From Acrocarpospora pleiomorpha (GTDB taxonomy: Bacteria; Actinomycetota; Actinomycetes; Streptosporangiales; Streptosporangiaceae), in assembly GCF_009687885.1 (NCBI RefSeq), contig NZ_BLAF01000026.1, positions 69,800-133,799 of the forward strand: 64,000 bases of DNA. Direction: 5' to 3'. Below are positions 50,818-59,880 of this stretch, one piece after another. The number at the start of each line of letters is the position of its first letter. Position 1 is the stretch's first letter. The notes below the pieces were generated by a model. That model was not told the DNA's origin, did not search any database, and worked only from the letters and a program-made list of their open reading frames with translations. Position numbers and translations under genes: made by a program.

Positions 50818-52290
50818 ATGGACGCGCGTGAGCTGGCGGAGCTGGTAGAACTGGTGCGGGCCAGCGGCACTGACCTGGCCGACGTAGAGATCAAGGCAGC
50901 CGGGGGCGGGCTGTCAAAGAGCGTCAGAGAAACGATCTCAGCATTCGCCAACGGTCACGGCGGGACGCTCATCCTGGGATTGGATGAGCGGGAAGGATTC
51001 CTCCCGGCGGCAGGTTTCGACGCGAAACGCATCCAGGAGAGTCTGTCCGCCGCGTGCGCGGACGAGATGGAACCCCCGGTGCGAGCAGACATCCGGATTG
51101 TCGTGTTTGAGGGGGCCATGCTCGTTCTCGCCGAGATCCCCGGACTCGGCCCTCGGTTCAAGCCCTGCTATGTAAAGGCACGTGGCGAATACGGAGGGTC
51201 CTTCATCCGAGGGGGAGACGGCGATCGACGTCTCACCGACTTCGAGATCCACCTTCTGCACACGAACCGTGGTCAGCCCAGAGATGATCTGTCAACGGTC
51301 GAAGGCGCGACCCTGGATGATCTGGACGCGGACGAGTTGGCATACCTGCTGCGGCGGCTTCGGCAGCGGCAGCCGCGCGCCTTCGCCGGACTTGATGATC
51401 GGGCGGCGCTACGACGCTTGAACGTCCTTGACGGAGGAGCCGCCGACGTGCCCACGCTCGCCGGGATGCTTACTTTCGGACGATACCCTCAGCAATGGTT
51501 TCCCCAGTTGAACGTGACGCTGGTGGTGTATCCGGGGATCGACTCGGGAGACACCCCTCCCGGAGGACCGCGGTTTCTGGACAGCCGCGCGTTCGACGGG
51601 CCGATTCCGCACATTGTCGAAGAAGCCGTCGCAGGTGTGATTCGCAACATGGCGGTGCGTGCATACGTCGAGGGCGTCGGCCGACGTGACGTCTACGATC
51701 ACCCAGTGGAGGCGATCAGGGAGGCGCTGGTCAACGCGCTCGTGCACCGGGACTACTCGCCGTACTCGCACGGCTCGCCCGTTCAGATCACCATGTACGT
51801 CGACCGCATGACGATCGCCAACCCCGGAGGGCTCTACGGCGCTGTCACCGAGGAAGACCTGGGGCGGGAAGGTGTCACCTCCTCCAGGAACCCGGCGCTG
51901 ATCAAGCTTCTTCAGGACGCCCGGCTGCCGGACAGTGATCGTACGGTCTGCGAGAATCGAGGCAGCGGAATCCCGGCCATGTTCCGTGAACTACGGCAGG
52001 TGCACGCCGCGCCGCCCGAATTCCGCAATCGCATCTCCCGCTTCACCGTCACCTTCCGCAAAGGGCTGGACCTGCCCGCACAGAAACCGTTCAGCCACGG
52101 GACGAGTGCCGTTGACTCGGTCCTCGCGGCGGTCCCGCGGGCGCGGTTTGTCAGCAGGAAGGAGGTCCAGGACGCCAGCGGGCTGCCACAGGCGACGGTC
52201 ATCCGGCAGTTGAACAGGTTGATCGAGGCCGGGCTCGTGATCGCCGCTCCCGCCGGCAGATCGCCCCGGAGGCGCTACCGGCGGATTTGA
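50818..52290 (+). CDS. AlbA_2 (Schlafen-type) DNA-binding, GHKL-like ATP-binding regulator
   Basis: A 490-residue protein. The N-terminal AlbA_2 domain (about 25-125) shows DVEIKAAGGGLSKSVRETISAFANGHGGTLILGLDE. A GHKL-type ATPase region follows with IREALVNALVHRDYSPYS and IANPGGLYG; the C-terminus is a winged helix (VSRKEVQDASGLPQATVIRQLNRLIEAGLV). Such proteins are called ATP-dependent transcriptional regulators or helicase-like, and are often found beside accessory or defence genes. ATG 50818 has GGAGG five bases upstream. It faces the deaminase-motif gene convergently. Confidence 0.85.
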   Translation: MDARELAELVELVRASGTDLADVEIKAAGGGLSKSVRETISAFANGHGGTLILGLDEREGFLPAAGFDAKRIQESLSAACADEMEPPVRADIRIVVFEGAMLVLAEIPGLGPRFKPCYVKARGEYGGSFIRGGDGDRRLTDFEIHLLHTNRGQPRDDLSTVEGATLDDLDADELAYLLRRLRQRQPRAFAGLDDRAALRRLNVLDGGAADVPTLAGMLTFGRYPQQWFPQLNVTLVVYPGIDSGDTPPGGPRFLDSRAFDGPIPHIVEEAVAGVIRNMAVRAYVEGVGRRDVYDHPVEAIREALVNALVHRDYSPYSHGSPVQITMYVDRMTIANPGGLYGAVTEEDLGREGVTSSRNPALIKLLQDARLPDSDRTVCENRGSGIPAMFRELRQVHAAPPEFRNRISRFTVTFRKGLDLPAQKPFSHGTSAVDSVLAAVPRARFVSRKEVQDASGLPQATVIRQLNRLIEAGLVIAAPAGRSPRRRYRRI

Positions 52291-52354
52291 GGTCAGCGGA
52301 ATCCTGAGATCACCGTGGCTTCCCGAACGGCCCGTCATCAGGGCCTCGATTTCA

Positions 52355-54466
52355 CTAGCGCCTGGTCCGTTTGCGATCCGGGGACCTGCTACCGGGTTCG
52401 GCCTGGGTGCCATCCGAACCCGCCGCGTTTCCGCTGTTGTCGGAGGAGGGGATCGGGGTCGGCGTGACGCGCTTGACCTTCTTCAGCGGCTCTGTCTGCT
52501 TCGGCTGTGTCTGCTTTGGTTCTGTCGGGTGCTTGGGCTCAGCTTGTGTGGGCCTGCGTCTGCTCCTCAGGTCGCCCGCCGCGGGCCGCTGTTCGTCCCC
52601 GGTTTGGATGACGTCGGTGTCGAGATAGGCCTCGAATGCCTCGGTGTTCGCTTCGGTGCTCGGCCACGGCTCGTATCCCGTGTCCTCCTCGCTCGACGCG
52701 TACTCGGTCGTCTTCGCGCCGCGTCCGCCCTTCGCTCCGGAGTAGACGTTGATCAGGACTCCTGTCGCCTGGGGGTCGCGGAGCGCTTTCTGCACCACGA
52801 GCGGGGCTGATGGGCCGTTGTACGCGAGCCGCAGCAGCTCGGGCTCGCTGAGGAACTCCGGTGGAGGCCACGCGTAGGCCACCAGGTGGGTGGGCACCTT
52901 GCGCATGAAGATGTTCGGCAGGACGTCGGTCAGGACCAGCCAGCACTTGAGGCAGCAGAGCTTTCCTACGCCCAGGTTGTAGACCCCGGGACGGGTCCGG
53001 GCGACGGCCAAGGCTCGCATTTCCGCGTGGATCTCCCCTTTCCCGTTGGCGGCATAGGGGACGGCGCGGATGCGGCCGTGCTGTTCTTCCAGCGCCCTCA
53101 GGAACACGATGGACTTGCGCAGGCGGACGTCGAAGCGTTCGTTCGCACGCTTGGTGACCAGTTCCTCCCGTCCAGGGCGGCGTTTCTTCTTGAGGGCCAA
53201 AATGCTCTGCACCTGTTGCTCGGCGTCTTGGTCGTTCAACGCGCGTGAGGCGCGGAGCAGCATTTCGAGGTCCTGCCCCATGTAGCCATCCGGGAAGTTG
53301 GCGAAGATGCCGATCTCGCGATCCTTGTGCAGTAGCGCGACGCACACACGATTCCCCTCCAACGTCTGCAGCACGTCGGACAGCCGATCGAGCGCGCGGG
53401 CGTGGCTGAGATTCGGATCCCCGGCCATTTCCTTCAGCCAGGCATCGTGCACGGGGTGTGCGGCACGCACGTCCTCCTGCCGGTTCGTCAGATGGGTGGT
53501 CAGCCATTCGCCGGCCTCGGGACGCGTCGCCGACTGGTCGTAGCCGACGCCACTCATCTCGGCCCTTTTCATGCCGGTCTCATTGGGCAACAGTGCCGCG
53601 TTCTGGAGAGCTGTGAGTTTCGCGTCGAAGGCTGTTCGCCGCTCGGCCGTCCCGAGCGCTTTGCGTATCGGCGTCAGATCCACCGGTGGGACGGGTGGCT
53701 TCGTCCAGTAGAGTTCGGCCAGCATTCCGGTGGCGTCGGGTTCGTTTAGATTCAGCGCTCTGCCGATGACGCGCCACAGTTCCCCCTGGCGGTTGGCGTA
53801 CGGCGCCAGCGCGAAGGGCTGATCCTGGACTACTTTGCGTACCGCGTCGAGCCAGTCTTGTGCCAGCTGCGGAGAGCGGTGGGTGGGGCGCCGGAGCGCG
53901 GCCAGCAGCCGCCTGGTCGTTTCCGGTTCCATGGCGGTGAAGTTCGCGAGGGCGAAGAGATTCTGGAATGGCATGCGCTTCCGGAGCGCTTCGTCGAGGT
54001 CCGCGAGCGAATCGCCGGGTTCGATATCGCCGGGTTCGATGACGAATTCGACGTCGGGCGGGATGGTGGGCCCGTCGTCAGGCGAGATGGTGATCTCGAT
54101 GGTGGGTTCGATGGTGATCTCGACGTCAGTCTCGATGGGCATTTCGACGTCAGGCTGGATGGTGGGCTCGAAGTCCACCAAGCGGGGGTCGGCCGGTATC
54201 GGCTCCCGGGGGAGGTCGAAGAGGTCGGAGTCGTCGGAGGGTTCAACGAGCTGCGGCACCGGTGTGATTTTTGTAAGAGTGCGCTTCTTCTTGGTCAGCG
54301 AGAGGGGCGGGCGTTGTGGCGGGGAATCCCTGGTCAGGTCGATGACGCCGGTGGCCTGCGGCCTGGGTCTCCCGGCACGCGAGGGGCTCTTCTCACGCGG
54401 GGGCGGGAAAGTCGGCCCCCCAAACCCCAGCCGCCTGTTCTTCGGATTCTCCTCCGGCATGGACAT
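52355..54466 (-). CDS. Large protein with OTT_1508-like nucleic-acid deaminase motif
   Basis: A 703-residue hydrophilic protein without signal peptide or membrane segment. Residues 1-160 are Pro/Asp/Glu/Ile-rich with repeating EITIEP/DVE units. Residues about 160-440 are helical with no family I recognise. Near 478-512 it reads GEIHAEMRALAVARTRPG and NLGVGKLCCLKCWLVL, the H480-x-E482 and C505-x-x-C508 zinc site of deaminases in the IGVSKLCC-x-C arrangement. The last 110 residues are Lys/Pro/Thr-rich. ATG has GGGAG upstream. It could be a toxin-type or regulatory deaminase; no immunity gene is obvious. Confidence 0.75.
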   Translation of the reverse strand: MSMPEENPKNRRLGFGGPTFPPPREKSPSRAGRPRPQATGVIDLTRDSPPQRPPLSLTKKKRTLTKITPVPQLVEPSDDSDLFDLPREPIPADPRLVDFEPTIQPDVEMPIETDVEITIEPTIEITISPDDGPTIPPDVEFVIEPGDIEPGDSLADLDEALRKRMPFQNLFALANFTAMEPETTRRLLAALRRPTHRSPQLAQDWLDAVRKVVQDQPFALAPYANRQGELWRVIGRALNLNEPDATGMLAELYWTKPPVPPVDLTPIRKALGTAERRTAFDAKLTALQNAALLPNETGMKRAEMSGVGYDQSATRPEAGEWLTTHLTNRQEDVRAAHPVHDAWLKEMAGDPNLSHARALDRLSDVLQTLEGNRVCVALLHKDREIGIFANFPDGYMGQDLEMLLRASRALNDQDAEQQVQSILALKKKRRPGREELVTKRANERFDVRLRKSIVFLRALEEQHGRIRAVPYAANGKGEIHAEMRALAVARTRPGVYNLGVGKLCCLKCWLVLTDVLPNIFMRKVPTHLVAYAWPPPEFLSEPELLRLAYNGPSAPLVVQKALRDPQATGVLINVYSGAKGGRGAKTTEYASSEEDTGYEPWPSTEANTEAFEAYLDTDVIQTGDEQRPAAGDLRSRRRPTQAEPKHPTEPKQTQPKQTEPLKKVKRVTPTPIPSSDNSGNAAGSDGTQAEPGSRSPDRKRTRR

Positions 54467-54559
54467 GACGTGCTCCCAGTCTCGTGGTCACCCCATGATC
54501 TTCACCTAGCGCACATCGCGTACCTACTGCAACGGTGACATTTCGCCCGCCAACAAAGA

Positions 54560-55045
54560 TCAGCGAGTCCCCCAGGAGTAGGTCTGCTTGTGGAGCTTGA
54601 GGTAGACGAACGTCTCTGTGGCCCGAACGGCCGGGATCGCGCGAATTTTGCCAAGAATCTCCAGAAGGTGGCGATCACCCTCGCAGACCACCTCGACCAT
54701 GATGTCCACCGAGCCCGCGGTGAGCACCACGTAGTCGACCTCCTCGATGGAGGACAGCTCGTCGGCGACCGCTTCCAGGTCGCCCTCGCACTTGATGCCG
54801 ATCATCGCCTGGCGCGGAAAGCCCAGCGTCAGCGGGTCGGTCACGGCGACGATCTGCATGACACCCGAGTCAAGCAGCCGCTGCACCCGCTGCCGCACGG
54901 CCGCCTCGGACAGCCCGACCGCCTTGCCGATCGCCGCGTACGGCTTGCGCCCGTCGGTCTGCAGCTGTTCGACGATCTGTTTGGAGATATCGTCCAGGAT
55001 GACCGGTCCATTCCTGGTCGTACGTACCTTTGGAGGTGTGGTCAT
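54560..55045 (-). CDS. Lrp/AsnC-family transcriptional regulator
   Basis: A 161-residue Lrp-type regulator. The N-terminal HTH is LDDISKQIVEQLQTDGRKPYAAIGKAVGLSEAAVRQRVQRL, and the C-terminal RAM domain is GDLEAVADELSSIEEVDYVVLTAGSVDIMVEVVCEGDRHLLEIL, where amino-acid-like ligands bind. ATG 55045 gives normal family length; the frame is open further up (ATG 55096, 55138). It is divergent from the aminobutyraldehyde dehydrogenase gene and probably regulates the polyamine operon. Confidence 0.92.
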   Translation of the reverse strand: MTTPPKVRTTRNGPVILDDISKQIVEQLQTDGRKPYAAIGKAVGLSEAAVRQRVQRLLDSGVMQIVAVTDPLTLGFPRQAMIGIKCEGDLEAVADELSSIEEVDYVVLTAGSVDIMVEVVCEGDRHLLEILGKIRAIPAVRATETFVYLKLHKQTYSWGTR

Positions 55046-55192
55046 CCCCGTGATGTCCCCTTCGCGAAAGCCGTACCCGACTCGTGTTTCTGACATGTTG
55101 CCGTCTTGGAGCGACATGCTGTCAGTTTCGCTGCTCATGTCAAGCGATTCCGTAGCAGTTTGATATCTTCGCCACGAAATCCCTTGTCGCTG

Positions 55193-55210
55193 TCTGATAT
55201 GTCTGTCAGA
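55193..55210. promoter_or_regulatory. Palindrome in the lrp-dehydrogenase spacer
   Basis: TCTGA (55193-55197) and TCAGA (55206-55210) form a perfect 5-bp dyad with an 8-bp A/T-richer spacer, 37 bp before the dehydrogenase start. A second dyad, GACATG-N17-CATGTC, lies near 55116-55144. Either fits an Lrp-type operator. Confidence 0.45.
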
Positions 55211-55246
55211 GTCGCGACAACCCAGCCACCTCATAGGAGGTCAACG

Positions 55247-56674
55247 GTGACCACCCGACTGCAGAACTTCATCGACGGGAAGTTCGTCGACGCCCGGAGC
55301 GGACGGTTCTCCGATGTGATCGATCCCAGCACCGGTGAGGTCTACGCTCAGGCGCCCGTCTCGGGCCAGGAGGATGTGGACGCCGCCTTCGCCGCCGCGG
55401 CCTCGGCCTTTGACACGTGGGGTCAGACCACGCCGGGAGAGCGTGCGAACCTGCTTCTGAAGATAGCGGACGCGATCGACGCCCGGGCTGACGAGATCAA
55501 CGAGGCGGAGTGCCGGAACACCGGCAAGCCGGCCGCCCGGATGGCCGAGGACGAGACGCCGGTGGCGGCGGATCATTTCCGGTTCTTCGCGGGCGCGGCG
55601 CGCACGCTGGAGGGGCCGTCGGCGGGCGAGTTCCTGGCCGAGCACACCAGCGTGATCCGGCACGAGCCGATCGGCGTGATCGGGCAGGTCACACCCTGGA
55701 ACTACCCGATGATGATGGCGGTGTGGAAGATCGCCCCGGCGCTGGCGGCAGGGAACACGGTCGTGCTCAAGCCGTCCGACACGACGCCGGTCTCCACCGT
55801 CAAGCTGGCCGAGATCATCGGTGACATCCTGCCCGCGGGCGTCTTCAACGTGGTCACCGGCGACCGGGAGACGGGCGCGCTGGTGGTCGGGCATCCGCTG
55901 GCGTCGATGGTGGCCATCACCGGTTCCGTCGGGGCCGGCATGTCGGTGGCCAAGACCGCGGCCGACGACCTCAAGCGCGTACATCTGGAGCTGGGTGGCA
56001 AGGCGCCCGTCGTGGTGTTCGAGGACATCAAGGACATCAAGGCCGCCGCCGAGGCGATCGCGGGCGCGGGCCTCTACAACGCCGGGCAGGACTGCACCGC
56101 GGCCTGCCGGGTGCTGGTGCACGAGAGCATCCACGACGAGTTCGCCGCCGCGCTCACCGAGGCGGCCGCAGCCACCGTCACCGGGACCGGCGAGGACGCG
56201 TTCTACGGCCCGCTCAACAACCCCACCCAGCTGGAGCGGGTGACCGGGTTCCTGAGCCGGGTCCCGGCGCACGCCAGCGTGCTGACCGGCGGCCACAAGC
56301 TCGGCGACCAGGGTTACTTCTTCGCCCCCACCGTGGTGGACGGCCTCCAGCAGGACGATGAGATGGTGCAGAACGAGGTCTTCGGCCCGGTCATCACCAT
56401 CCAGACCTTCACCGACGAGGCCGACGCCCTGGCCAAGGCCAACGGCGTGCGCTACGGCCTGTCCGGTTCGGTCTGGACGTCCGACCACGGCCGGGCGATG
56501 CGCATGTCCAAGCGGCTGGACTTCGGCGTGGTGTGGGTCAACACCCACATCCCGTTCGTCTCCGAGATGCCGCACGGCGGCTTCAAGCACTCGGGCTACG
56601 GCAAGGACCTGTCGGTCTTCGGTTTGCACGACTACACCCGGGTTAAGCATGTGATGCACTACATAGGCGAATGA
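55247..56674 (+). CDS. Gamma-aminobutyraldehyde dehydrogenase-like enzyme
   Basis: A 475-residue NAD-dependent aldehyde dehydrogenase. It has cofactor segment VTPWNYPMMMAVWKIAPALAAGN, catalytic Glu in LELGGKAPVVV, catalytic Cys in GLYNAGQDCTAACRV and C-terminal HGGFKHSGYGKDLS. These resemble the PatD/PuuC group acting on 4-aminobutanal, and the polyamine transporter genes downstream support that substrate. GTG 55247 has AGGAGG six bases upstream; the frame extends upstream into the regulatory spacer. First gene of the putative operon. Confidence 0.88.
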   Translation: MTTRLQNFIDGKFVDARSGRFSDVIDPSTGEVYAQAPVSGQEDVDAAFAAAASAFDTWGQTTPGERANLLLKIADAIDARADEINEAECRNTGKPAARMAEDETPVAADHFRFFAGAARTLEGPSAGEFLAEHTSVIRHEPIGVIGQVTPWNYPMMMAVWKIAPALAAGNTVVLKPSDTTPVSTVKLAEIIGDILPAGVFNVVTGDRETGALVVGHPLASMVAITGSVGAGMSVAKTAADDLKRVHLELGGKAPVVVFEDIKDIKAAAEAIAGAGLYNAGQDCTAACRVLVHESIHDEFAAALTEAAAATVTGTGEDAFYGPLNNPTQLERVTGFLSRVPAHASVLTGGHKLGDQGYFFAPTVVDGLQQDDEMVQNEVFGPVITIQTFTDEADALAKANGVRYGLSGSVWTSDHGRAMRMSKRLDFGVVWVNTHIPFVSEMPHGGFKHSGYGKDLSVFGLHDYTRVKHVMHYIGE

Positions 56675-56703
56675 ACCGCGATAGGTGAAATGCGAGAGGT
56701 GAT

Positions 56704-57795
56704 ATGACCGAGGCAATACCCGCCATCGAGCTTGACGGTGTCGTCAAGGAATACCTCTCGCATGGCGAGACCGTACAGGCCGTGAAGGGTGTCAGCCTGG
56801 CCATCGGGGAGGGAGAGTTCTTCTCCCTCCTCGGGCCGTCCGGGTGTGGCAAGACCACCACGATGCGCATGATCGCGGGCTTCGAGGAGCCCACGAAGGG
56901 CGTCGTCAAACTCCACGGGCAGGACGTCACCGACGTTCCCCCGAACAAGCGGGACATCAACATGGTGTTCCAGTCGTACGCGCTGTTCCCGCACATGAAC
57001 GTCTGGGAGAACGTCGCGTTCGGCCTGCGGCGGCGCAAGATCGCCGAGACGGAGATCAAGCAGCGGGTGGGCGAGATCCTGGAGATCGTCGACCTGACCG
57101 GGCGGGAGAAGCGCCGCCCCCGGGAGATGTCCGGCGGCCAGCAGCAGCGGGTCGCGCTGGCCCGGGCGCTGGTCAACCGGCCGCGCGCGCTGCTGCTGGA
57201 CGAGCCGCTCGGCGCGCTGGACCTGAAACTCCGCCAGCTCATGCAGATCGAGCTCAAGCGCATCCAGCGCGAGGTCGGCATCACGTTCGTCTACGTGACC
57301 CACGACCAGAACGAGGCGCTCACCATGAGCGACCGCATCGCCGTCATGAACGACGGGTTAGTGGAGCAGCTGGCCGGTCCGCGGGAGATCTACGAACGCC
57401 CGGCGACCAAGTTCGTGGCCGGATTCATCGGCACCTCGAACCTGCTCAGCGGCACCGTGGACTCGATCAACGGCTCCGCCGCCGTGGTACGGCTCGGCGC
57501 CGAGGACCGCATCCTGGTCGCGGGGCCGTCGGCCGCGGGGGAAACGGTCGATCTGACCGTCCGGCCGGAGAAGATCACGATCTCTACCGAGCAGCCGGAA
57601 GGCGAGCTCAGCGTGGTACGGGGCACCGTGAACGAGGTCGTCTACCTGGGCACTTACAACAGTTACGCGGTCGGCCTGGCCGACGGTGCGGAGATCATGG
57701 TTTTCCAGCAGAACGCCAACGACAGCAGCGTCACCGCCGAACGCGGCGACACGGTCTGGCTGTCCTGGCAGCCGCAGCACTCCTATGCGCTCTAG
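56704..57795 (+). CDS. potA: Spermidine/putrescine ABC transporter ATPase
   Basis: A 363-residue PotA-like ATPase. It has Walker A GPSGCGKTT, Q-loop MVFQSYALFPHMNVWENV, signature MSGGQQQRVALARALV, Walker B LLLDEPLGALDLKLR, switch YVTHDQNEAL, and a C-terminal TOBE domain (VRPEKITIS; GTVNEVVYLGTYNSYAV). ATG 29 bp after the dehydrogenase. Energises import through PotB/PotC. Confidence 0.93.
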   Translation: MTEAIPAIELDGVVKEYLSHGETVQAVKGVSLAIGEGEFFSLLGPSGCGKTTTMRMIAGFEEPTKGVVKLHGQDVTDVPPNKRDINMVFQSYALFPHMNVWENVAFGLRRRKIAETEIKQRVGEILEIVDLTGREKRRPREMSGGQQQRVALARALVNRPRALLLDEPLGALDLKLRQLMQIELKRIQREVGITFVYVTHDQNEALTMSDRIAVMNDGLVEQLAGPREIYERPATKFVAGFIGTSNLLSGTVDSINGSAAVVRLGAEDRILVAGPSAAGETVDLTVRPEKITISTEQPEGELSVVRGTVNEVVYLGTYNSYAVGLADGAEIMVFQQNANDSSVTAERGDTVWLSWQPQHSYAL

Positions 57796-57826
57796 CACCA
57801 CGTTCCCACCCCCTCCGGAGCCCGAG

Positions 57827-59026
57827 ATGAACCACCCCCTCCTGCGCGGTATGACGCAGTCGCGATACTCCCGCCGGGACGCCTTCCGCGTCGCCGGATT
57901 CTCCGCCGCCGGTCTGGCGCTGGCCGCCTGTGGCGTACAAGGTCAGAAGGCCGCGCCGCCCAAGCCGAGCGAAGTGGCCGACTTCTGGTCCACGCAGAAG
58001 AAGAACGGCCAGGTCGTCTTCGCCAACTGGCCCGAGTACATGCCCGAGGACCAGGGCCCGCTGAAGAAGTTCCAGCAGGCCACGGGGATCTCCTACGAAT
58101 ACAAGGAAGTCATCCAGGAGAACGCCGACTTCTTCGGCAAGTCCGAGCCGCAGCTGCGGGCCGGGCAGCCGCTCGGCTACGACATCATCGTGATGACCAA
58201 CGGCCTGCAGCTGGCCAAGATGATCCAGCTGGGCTACCTGGTCGCGCTGGACCACAAGCAGCTGCCCACCTTCGCCGCCAACGCGGGCGCCAAGTACAAG
58301 AACCCCTCGTTCGACCCGAACAACCAGTTCACCATTCCCTGGCAGGCGGGTGTCACCGGCATCGCGTACAACACCAAGTACGTCAAAGAGGACATCACCA
58401 GCATCCAGTCGCTGTTCGACAAGAAGTACGAGGGCAAGGTCGGCATGATGGCCGACGCCCAGGAGATCGCCAACTTCGCGATGTTCGCGGTCGGCGTGGA
58501 CCCCGACAAGTCCACTCAGGCCGACTGGGAGAAGGCCGGCGCCAAGCTCAAGGAGCAGCGCGACAGCGGGGTTGTCCGCAAGTACTACGACCAGTCCTAC
58601 ATCGACGCGGTGGCCAAGGGCGACATCTGGCTGTCCCAGGCCTGGTCCGGCGACGTGTTCCAGCGCCAGCTGGCCGGGGAGCCGGTCAAGTTCGTGGTGC
58701 CCGCCGAGGGCGGCACGATCTGGGTGGACAACATGGCGATCCCGAAGGGCGCCGCCAACCCGGTGGACGCGCTGATGCTGATGGACTTCATGTACAAGCC
58801 GGAGATCGCGGCCGAGCTCACCGAATACATCCAGTACGTGACCCCGGTCCCCGGCGTGCAGGCCATCCTCGCGGCCAAGGACGACAAGGACGCCAAGGCG
58901 CTGGCCGAGAGCCCGCTGATCTTCCCGTCCGACGAGGACTACGCCAAGCTGCGCAGCTACAAGACGCTGACCGCCGCCGAGGAGACGGTCTTCAACGGCA
59001 TCTTCCAGTCGATCACGCAGGGCTGA
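57827..59026 (+). CDS. potD: Spermidine/putrescine-binding lipoprotein
   Basis: A 399-residue polyamine receptor. The signal region YSRRDAFRVAGFSAAGLALAACG combines a Tat-like twin arginine with lipobox LAAC. The mature fold begins GQVVFANWPEYMPEDQGPLKKF, with pocket elements DIIVMTNGLQLAKM, IPWQAGVTGIAYNTKY, DIWLSQAWSGDVFQ and EGGTIWVDNMAIPKGA, the last containing the acidic ligand region of PotD/PotF. ATG with GGAG 6 bases upstream. Confidence 0.92.
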   Translation: MNHPLLRGMTQSRYSRRDAFRVAGFSAAGLALAACGVQGQKAAPPKPSEVADFWSTQKKNGQVVFANWPEYMPEDQGPLKKFQQATGISYEYKEVIQENADFFGKSEPQLRAGQPLGYDIIVMTNGLQLAKMIQLGYLVALDHKQLPTFAANAGAKYKNPSFDPNNQFTIPWQAGVTGIAYNTKYVKEDITSIQSLFDKKYEGKVGMMADAQEIANFAMFAVGVDPDKSTQADWEKAGAKLKEQRDSGVVRKYYDQSYIDAVAKGDIWLSQAWSGDVFQRQLAGEPVKFVVPAEGGTIWVDNMAIPKGAANPVDALMLMDFMYKPEIAAELTEYIQYVTPVPGVQAILAAKDDKDAKALAESPLIFPSDEDYAKLRSYKTLTAAEETVFNGIFQSITQG

Positions 59027-59028
59027 GC

Positions 59029-59880
59029 ATGGGACGCAGGGCGCCGTACTGGCTGGCGCTGCCGGGCTGGCTCTGGCTGGGCATCTTCCTGGTGGTGCCG
59101 ATCGCGGCGATGGCCTCGGTCTCGCTCACCACCGGGAACCTGATCGAGGGTTTCGCGCAGACGCTGAGCGTGTCCAACTACTCCGACGCGATCGCGAAAT
59201 ACAGCACCCAGCTGGTGCGCTCGCTGGTGTACGGCGGCGTGGCCACACTGCTGATGCTGCTGCTGGGCTATCCCGTGGCCTACTGGATCGCCTTCAAGGG
59301 CGGCAACCGCAAGTCGATGTACCTGTTCCTGCTGCTGCTGCCGTTCTTCGTGTCGTTCGTGCTGCGCACCATCTCGTGGGGCTTCCTGCTGGCCGACGAC
59401 GGCATCCTGTTCGGCACGCTGAAGGGCTGGGGGGTGCTGCCGACCGACTTCCACGTCCTGGCGACGACGGTGGCGGTGATCGGCGGCCTGGTCTACAACT
59501 TCCTGCCGTTCATGATCCTGCCGATCTACGTGGCGCTTGAGCGGGTGGACCCGAGGGTGATCGAAGCCGCCTACGACCTGTACGCGTCCCGGTTCGACGC
59601 GTTCCGCCGGGTCGTGCTGCCGCTGTCGCTGCCGGGCGTGTTCGCGGGCGTGCTGATGACGTTCGTGCCGGCCACCGCCGACCCGGTCAACGCGGCCGTG
59701 CTGGGCGGCACCGGCAACACGATGATCGGCAACATCATCCAGACCGAGTACCTGGTGAACAGCAACTACCCGACGGCCTCGGCGCTGTCGTTCACGCTGA
59801 TGGCGGTGCTGCTGATCGGCATCTTCATCTACGCGCGGACGCTCGGCACCGACAACGTGCTGGAGGCGGCGGCCCGATGA
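59029..59880 (+). CDS. potB: Spermidine/putrescine ABC permease PotB
   Basis: A 283-residue permease with six helices. EAA loop: RVIEAAYDLYASRFDAFRRVVLPLSLPGVFAGVLM. The segment YPVAYWIAFKGGNRKSMYLFLLLLPFFVSFVLR is typical of PotB. ATG two bases after potD; overlaps potC by ATGA. Confidence 0.92.
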   Translation: MGRRAPYWLALPGWLWLGIFLVVPIAAMASVSLTTGNLIEGFAQTLSVSNYSDAIAKYSTQLVRSLVYGGVATLLMLLLGYPVAYWIAFKGGNRKSMYLFLLLLPFFVSFVLRTISWGFLLADDGILFGTLKGWGVLPTDFHVLATTVAVIGGLVYNFLPFMILPIYVALERVDPRVIEAAYDLYASRFDAFRRVVLPLSLPGVFAGVLMTFVPATADPVNAAVLGGTGNTMIGNIIQTEYLVNSNYPTASALSFTLMAVLLIGIFIYARTLGTDNVLEAAAR

